Program-made: the position numbers and the translations under genes | In this document: positions 59,488 to 64,000 of the stretch, in pieces | Layout of the letters: every line of letters begins with the position of its first letter | How positions within the stretch are numbered: the first letter of the stretch is position 1 | The notes under the pieces: generated by a model | Seen by the model: only the letters and a program-made list of their open reading frames with translations | Databases searched by the model: none | Told to the model about the DNA's origin: nothing | Source: CAVPDE01 sp963707125 | Lineage (GTDB): Bacteria > Desulfobacterota > DSM-4660 > Desulfatiglandales > HGW-15 | Assembly: GCA_963707125.1 (NCBI GenBank) | Contig: CAVPOU010000004.1 | Span: forward strand, 496,001-560,000 | Length of the DNA: 64,000 nucleotides | Reading direction: 5' to 3'

Positions 59488-61908
59488 TCATGCCGCCAGG
59501 GCGCGCGAAATAGCCTGGCTCAGCTCCCCGATGCCGCAGGGCTTCGTGATGTAGCCCTTGATCAAGCGCTTGGTGCTTTCGTCAATCCCGTTGGGCCCGC
59601 TTTCCTCGTAACCGGACACCATGATGATCCTGGCATCAGGATCTATTTCCACAATTTTTCTGGCACACGTCACCCCGTCCATCTTAGGCATGCCCCTGTC
59701 CATGAGCACCACATCCGGGTCCCACTCACTGTAGTTCTGCAAAGCGTCCAAAGGCCTCTCCACCGGGATGGCTTCGTACCCGAGTTTCTTGCAGACGGCG
59801 GTCAAGGCATCAAGGGCCGGCTTTTCATCGTCAACAATCAAAACCTTCTCGCCCCTCCCGGGAATGATCTCTCTTGCAGGTTCCCCCATTTCGGTGGTCT
59901 CGGGCGCTGCATAGGAGAAGGAGATTCTGAAATTAGCCCCTTTGCCAGGTTTCGACGACACAGAGATATCCCCTTTGTGTTCCTGCACAATCCCGTGCAC
60001 CGTTGAAAGGCCCAGTCCCGTCCCTTTCCCCACTTCCTTCAGAGTGAAGAAGGGGTCGAAGATTCTCTCAACCGTCTTCTCATCCATGCCGATCCCTGTG
60101 TCACTCACGACGGCTGTCACCTTGTTTCCCTTTCTCTTGGCCTCAACAGTCAACTTGCCACCGTTCGGCATGGCATCGTTCGCATTGCTGTAAAGATTCA
60201 TGAAGACCTGACTCAGCAGAGACCTGTTGCCCTTCACGAAGAGGTCCTTGTCCAGGCTGAGCACGATTTCGATGTTCCTGTTCAAAACCCTCGCGATGAT
60301 TTCATGGGTTTGCTTGATCACATCGGCAAGGTCGAGGTGAACCATCTGGTATCCGCCACCCCTCCTGGAGAAATGCAGGAGGTTGTTGATGAGATCCACG
60401 CCTTTTTCCACTGAGTCGAAGATGTTGGTCGTGAGATCCGCAATGTCCGGTTTCTCGCCGCAGACCAGTTCCATATACTCGGTATTGCCTGAAATCGCCT
60501 GCAAGATGTTTCGAAAATTATGGGCTATCCCTCCAGCAAAAGCCCCGATGGATTCCATCTTCTGGGCCACGAGAAGCTGCTCCTGCAGAGCCTTCTGCTC
60601 CCTTTCCGCCTTTTTCTTTTCCGTCACATTATCAAAGATCGCCACGATCTCTCCGGAAGGCAGCCGGTAAATGTAGTATTCTCTCCAACCAGTGATTTCT
60701 TCGCCTTCGTGAAACGTGATGGATCCGCTCTCCGGGTTTGCGGTTCGCCAGACTCGCCTGAAACTCTCCAGGATGTCAGATCCTTTGTAGAAGGGCAATA
60801 TTTGAAAGAGCGTCTTGTTACCGATGATCTCTTTGTCGTCAATGTTCTCAATTTTCCGAAAAGCCCGGTTCAGATTGAGAATGGTGAAATCTTCGCCGTC
60901 ATTCACCGTTCTGAACACCATAACGCCGCTGCTCATGTGATCGAAAATGGCCTTAAAGCGCACCTCGCTCTCGCGAAGCTTTTCCTGGGTCTCCATGAGA
61001 ACCTTGGTCCGATCCTCCACAAGGCTCTCGAGATTGGAATACAGGGTCGCGTTCTCTATGGCGATGGCTGCAGGGCTGCTCAGTGCCGACAGCAGGGAGA
61101 GGTCCTCTTTTCGGAAACCATACGGTTTGCTCACAGAGTCCACGTAGATGGCCCCTCGAATTTTGGACTTACTCATCAGAGGCACGCACATCACGGACTT
61201 GATCTTCATGAGCTCCATACTTACGGAACGATCGTCCTTGTCCTCCCTCATCGTGTTGGACATCATCACGGCTTTGCCTTCTTTGAGGACCTTGTTGACT
61301 ACCGTCCGGCTGTAGGGCCGGGCTCCGTGCTTGGAGTCGTCTTTCGACCTTGAAATCACCCGGGTGATCTTGCCTGATCGGGGATCGACCAGCAGGATAG
61401 CTCCCCGATCGATTCTTTTTAGAAGTTCAAAAATCTGATCCAGGATCTTCTCGAAGAGATCGCTCAAATCAAGGGACTGCATCAGCATCTTGGAGACGCT
61501 GTAAATCAGTTCGAGATTTCTCAGAGAGGTCTTGGGCCGATCCGTTTCCACCGTGTCATTGAGAGGATTGGACGGATCAACAAATTTCTGAAGCGAAGCG
61601 ATATCCCTTTTGTACTCCTTGCCCAGGGAGAAGAAAACATTGCCGATGCCGATCGGCACCCCTTCCCTCACCTCGAAGACCTTGCCGGCGTTTATCTGTT
61701 TGTCCCGGATATAGGTCCCGTTGGTGCTCCGCAAGTCTTCAATGAAGTATTTCTCGCCTTTTTGGACAATTTTGAGATGCCTGCGGGAGACATGCCTTTC
61801 CTTGATCTGGATATGGTTGTCCGGCGCCCGCCCCACAAAGATGACCTCTTCCTTGAGATCATGGGTCTCGCCCTTCTCGGGTCCACTCAAAAAAAAGAGT
61901 TTGCTCAT
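59488..61908 (-). CDS. FHA-GAF-PAS hybrid histidine kinase with C-terminal receiver
   Basis: An 806-residue cytoplasmic sensor kinase. Order: FHA domain (1-100, with GRAPDNHIQIKERHVSRRHL and LRSTNGTYI), GAF (about 145-300), PAS (about 320-430), coiled coil, HisKA with His463 in GGIAHNFRNIL, HATPase_c with NANDAMP and DTGIGMD and GTGLGLS, and a receiver domain with phospho-acceptor Asp737 (VLMDRGMP). There is no membrane segment, so it senses something inside the cell, or a phosphothreonine partner through FHA. It overlaps the upstream response regulator by 4 bp. Confidence 0.92.
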   Translation of the reverse strand: MSKLFFLSGPEKGETHDLKEEVIFVGRAPDNHIQIKERHVSRRHLKIVQKGEKYFIEDLRSTNGTYIRDKQINAGKVFEVREGVPIGIGNVFFSLGKEYKRDIASLQKFVDPSNPLNDTVETDRPKTSLRNLELIYSVSKMLMQSLDLSDLFEKILDQIFELLKRIDRGAILLVDPRSGKITRVISRSKDDSKHGARPYSRTVVNKVLKEGKAVMMSNTMREDKDDRSVSMELMKIKSVMCVPLMSKSKIRGAIYVDSVSKPYGFRKEDLSLLSALSSPAAIAIENATLYSNLESLVEDRTKVLMETQEKLRESEVRFKAIFDHMSSGVMVFRTVNDGEDFTILNLNRAFRKIENIDDKEIIGNKTLFQILPFYKGSDILESFRRVWRTANPESGSITFHEGEEITGWREYYIYRLPSGEIVAIFDNVTEKKKAEREQKALQEQLLVAQKMESIGAFAGGIAHNFRNILQAISGNTEYMELVCGEKPDIADLTTNIFDSVEKGVDLINNLLHFSRRGGGYQMVHLDLADVIKQTHEIIARVLNRNIEIVLSLDKDLFVKGNRSLLSQVFMNLYSNANDAMPNGGKLTVEAKRKGNKVTAVVSDTGIGMDEKTVERIFDPFFTLKEVGKGTGLGLSTVHGIVQEHKGDISVSSKPGKGANFRISFSYAAPETTEMGEPAREIIPGRGEKVLIVDDEKPALDALTAVCKKLGYEAIPVERPLDALQNYSEWDPDVVLMDRGMPKMDGVTCARKIVEIDPDARIIMVSGYEESGPNGIDESTKRLIKGYITKPCGIGELSQAISRALAA

Positions 61909-62291
61909 GAGTTCTTCTCCCCTTTGGAGCGACTCAGCAATGTTTCAATATGGTCCTTGAGCAACGACATCCTGACGGGTTTGGCTAAAACAAGATCCGC
62001 CTTTTTCTCCAGCGCTGCGGCCTCAGGTTCCTTGCCGAAGCCTGTGATGGCAATGACCGGGACGCGTGGCTTCTTCTCCTTGATGGCACTCACGACCCCG
62101 ACACCGCTCACATAGGGCATCACGATGTCCGTGATCACGAGATCGTAGGTTTCGGTTTCGAGTTTTTTCAACCCCTCCATCCCGTCCACAGCAGTGATCA
62201 CCTCGTACCCCACTTTCATGAGGTGCTTCACCATGATAGACAGGACATCCGCGTCGTCCTCGATGATAAGAATCGTCTTTGATTCAGCCAT
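61905..62291 (-). CDS. single-domain response regulator (CheY-like)
   Basis: A 128-residue receiver: EDD acidic pocket (11-13), phospho-acceptor Asp55 (VITDIVMP) and Lys in LAKPV. It has no output domain. It starts 4 bp inside nothing else and ends overlapping the hybrid kinase start (ATGA), so translation is coupled. It may serve as a phosphate relay for that kinase. Confidence 0.92.
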   Translation of the reverse strand: MAESKTILIIEDDADVLSIMVKHLMKVGYEVITAVDGMEGLKKLETETYDLVITDIVMPYVSGVGVVSAIKEKKPRVPVIAITGFGKEPEAAALEKKADLVLAKPVRMSLLKDHIETLLSRSKGEKNS

Positions 62292-62524
62292 GGCTTGCCC
62301 GTTATGCGTTGTTCGCTATCCGTTGTTCGCTATCTGTTATCCGTTATCTGTTTATATGACAATAAGCGTTCGCCCTCACGTTCTGTCTTCTTGTTTCTTG
62401 TTTTGAACATTTTAGGCACTTTAGTCACTTCCCTATGCTGACCTCCGACTTCTGACCTCTGGTGTTCTGTCATCTGATTATTACTGACTGTTCACTGGTT
62501 TCATGCTGTCTTTTGTATTCTTTC
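62292..62524. other. gap with GTTGTTCGCTATC-type tandem units
   Basis: CGTTGTTCGCTATCCGTTGT units at 62306-62350 form a short tandem array. No gene is seen. Confidence 0.5.
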
Positions 62525-62773
62525 CTATTTCATACTTCCCAAATATGCAAGGTCCTTTTCCTGCGTGTTCTTGGTTCCTATGGCCACGATCAGTTTCCTG
62601 GCCTGAGAATCCTTCTGATAATAGAGCCTGCCCGAGTAGGCGAAGGGGATCTCGATGAAATCCGTCTTTCCGCCTTTGCCCAGATATCTTTCCAAGCCGT
62701 TCAGTGTCAAAATATAGCAAACCGGCGGCAAGAAGATGCACAGAAAGAGTATTTTGAAAGGGAAATTCTTCAT
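62525..62773 (-). CDS. small membrane-anchored or secreted protein of unknown function
   Basis: An 82-residue protein from ATG 62773. It begins MKNFPFKILFLCIFLPPVCY, an N-terminal membrane segment, then GLERYLGKGGKTDFIEIPFA and SGRLYYQKDSQARKLIVAIG. I recognise no family. The hydrophobic N-terminus is probably a membrane anchor or signal with the rest in the periplasm. There is no clear ribosome site; an ATG 24 bp upstream is possible. Confidence 0.55.
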   Translation of the reverse strand: MKNFPFKILFLCIFLPPVCYILTLNGLERYLGKGGKTDFIEIPFAYSGRLYYQKDSQARKLIVAIGTKNTQEKDLAYLGSMK

Positions 62774-63105
62774 TAAGCATACAGTAGCGATCAGCAACAG
62801 CCAGTAATCAGTGATCAGTAATCAGTGATCAGTGATCAGTGATCAGTAATCAGTAATCAGAAGAAGCTATCAGCCCTTCGACCATGCTCAGGGTCTGCGA
62901 CAGGGCAGGCGAAAACTGGAAGACACGAAAGAAGGTCCTCTCACAGACAAAAAAATTCGTTTGTCCGTGCCACCAAGTCTTTTCTCGCCTCACTGCTTTG
63001 CCCGCTCTTGATGAGCATCCGTCACTCGATCGTTCTATGCGTTTATCTATACTGGCCTGGCCTTTGGAAAATATTCCTCTGTGCTCTCTGTGAGAGACAA
63101 GGTTT
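62774..63105. repeat. GTAATCAGTGATCAG array and hairpin
   Basis: Tandem CAGTAATCAGTGATCAGTAA units span 62803-62862. A CTGAG-N-TCGAAGG-type repeat is at 62875-62894 and copy 5 of the CACGGACAA hairpin (weaker: CACAGACAA) at 62942-62969. 62893-63020 repeats the sequence near 59277-59385. Confidence 0.65.
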
Positions 63106-64000
63106 TCAGCCGCTGATTTCTTTCAAAATCCTGCGGGCGTCGTCGGCTCCCTTGAAATTCGGGTCCAGCTGCAGGGCCTTTTCAAAATAGTCCTTGGCTT
63201 TTGCTTTGTCATTGTTTTTGTACTGGGCGAGTCCCATGTGATGGTTGGTCACCGGGTTCCCCGGATCCCTGGCAAGGCTGTCCTGGAACTCCGCAATCGC
63301 ATTCAGCAAGCTGCCCTTCATGTAGTAGATATAACCCAGGGTGTCCATCACCGCTGAACTGCTAGGGAGTTGTTCCTTTGCGATTTGTGCAAAGGTCAGG
63401 GCTTCGTCGATATTCCCGCCTCTCTCTGCAAGGTTCCATGCCAGGTTGTTGGCGGCCGGGCCAAAATCCTTCTTGATGTCCAGGGCTTTTCGATAGTAGG
63501 TTTCCGCTTTCTGGCCGTCCCCCTTCTGGTCGTAAATCGTTCCTACGGCCATGTACCCTGCGAGATACTTGGGATTCTTGGCAATCACACCCTCGTACTC
63601 CTTGATCGCTTCGTCGAATCGCTTTTCCCTGGCATAAATCTCAGCCAACGCCACATAGGGAGCAGGATTGTTGGGTTCAGTTTCAATCGCTTTCTTGAAC
63701 CGATCCTGTGCGGCCTTCGGATCCTTCTTCGCCAGGAAGATGTTCCCCTCCAGATACTCAATGAGGGCAAGACTCGCCGGTGAATCTGTGACCTTCTTCT
63801 TGTGGTCCTCACAGGCCTTCATGGCTTCATCGAATTTCTTGTCCCGAACATTGAGCCCCACGATCAGAGCCAGGGCATCCGTCTGCTGAGGATTGAGTTC
63901 AAGGGCCGTGTTGAAGGATTTGAGGGCTTCGGCCAGACGGTTAGTAAGGTTGTAGATGAGCCCCAGCTGAATATAGGCGGGCGCATAATCCGCATCCGCC
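63106..64000 (-). CDS. tetratricopeptide-repeat protein, 5' end beyond the window
   Basis: The frame is open to the right edge (no stop between 63106 and 64000), so this is the C-terminal about 297 residues of a larger protein. It consists of about eight TPR units (YVALAEIYAREKRFDEAIKE, YMAVGTIYDQKGDGQKAETY, GLAQYKNNDKAKAKDYFEK) ending LDPNFKGADDARRILKEISG. TPR scaffolds of this kind occur in PEP-CTERM/exosortase and other envelope systems. Function is a protein-protein scaffold; nothing more can be said from this part. Confidence 0.85.
   Translation of the reverse strand, partial: ADADYAPAYIQLGLIYNLTNRLAEALKSFNTALELNPQQTDALALIVGLNVRDKKFDEAMKACEDHKKKVTDSPASLALIEYLEGNIFLAKKDPKAAQDRFKKAIETEPNNPAPYVALAEIYAREKRFDEAIKEYEGVIAKNPKYLAGYMAVGTIYDQKGDGQKAETYYRKALDIKKDFGPAANNLAWNLAERGGNIDEALTFAQIAKEQLPSSSAVMDTLGYIYYMKGSLLNAIAEFQDSLARDPGNPVTNHHMGLAQYKNNDKAKAKDYFEKALQLDPNFKGADDARRILKEISG

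Noticed and set aside
62803..62862. Tandem GTAATCAGTGATCAG units as a replication origin (iterons)
   Set aside because: No rep or dnaA gene or DnaA box is nearby; similar short tandem units occur in several other gaps.

Overview
The window looks like a chromosomal piece of an anaerobic or microaerobic deltaproteobacterium (Desulfobacterota, perhaps near Syntrophobacterales). The taxon is inferred from gene content, not from a marker gene. The clues are an NQR-type membrane complex, ferredoxin-dependent 2-oxoacid oxidoreductase, ADP-forming acetyl-CoA synthetase, methylmalonyl-CoA epimerase, sigma-54 regulators, and unusually many dispersed palindromic repeats between genes.

Region 1 (1-20157) is central carbon and energy metabolism: malate dehydrogenase on the minus strand, then on the plus strand nqrBCDEF (no nqrA next to it), soluble sdhAB (no membrane anchor gene), a GltD-like flavoprotein with ferredoxin domains, a second FAD oxidoreductase, a fused gamma-alpha plus a beta subunit of 2-oxoglutarate-type ferredoxin oxidoreductase, aconitase, citrate synthase and fumarase. 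Only isocitrate dehydrogenase and succinyl-CoA synthetase are missing from a full cycle. Citrate synthase beside a ferredoxin-linked oxidoreductase would allow either direction of the cycle.

Region 2 (20158-27830) is a patchwork: two small envelope proteins, an unknown membrane-anchored protein, a frameshifted YeiH-type transporter preceded by a 55-codon membrane gene, a frameshifted radical SAM gene, an Arg/Asp-motif small protein, tRNA-Arg with a 20-bp copy of its 3' end nearby, a PurN-like formyltransferase and a cupin. Region 3 (27830-35695) is an exopolysaccharide export locus: ExeA-like ATPase, degenerate HD-GYP protein, Wza-like lipoprotein, a Wzc-like kinase with an added SPOR tail, and an O-antigen ligase/polymerase. 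It starts with a near-consensus sigma-70 promoter.

Region 4 (35840-47704) holds ADP-forming acyl-CoA synthetase subunits, RsmE, a thiolase/DUF35 pair, a Cys-rich unknown protein with a coupled 55-codon gene, a MobA-like protein, a TMTC-like TPR membrane protein, a Memo-family protein, methylmalonyl-CoA epimerase, a zinc-ribbon protein and a four-helix-bundle protein. Region 5 (47789-57291) is accessory and partly decayed: an FG-GAP fragment cut by an ISKra4-type remnant, an MFS transporter with a molybdopterin oxidoreductase, a divergent adenine-deaminase-like enzyme, fragments of an arylsulfotransferase, a TctA permease and a sensor kinase, and a MazEF-like toxin-antitoxin pair. Region 6 (57738-64000) is signalling: an NtrC-type activator with a degenerate receiver, an FHA-GAF-PAS hybrid kinase, a single-domain response regulator, and a TPR protein running off the right edge.

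Intergenic DNA carries several repeat families: two ~290-bp MITE-like elements with apparent 9-10 bp target duplications, a ~100-145 bp palindromic element (four copies), CACGGACAAA hairpins (five copies), and facing arrays of short units (GGAGTAN, GCAGTAG, GGACAAC types).
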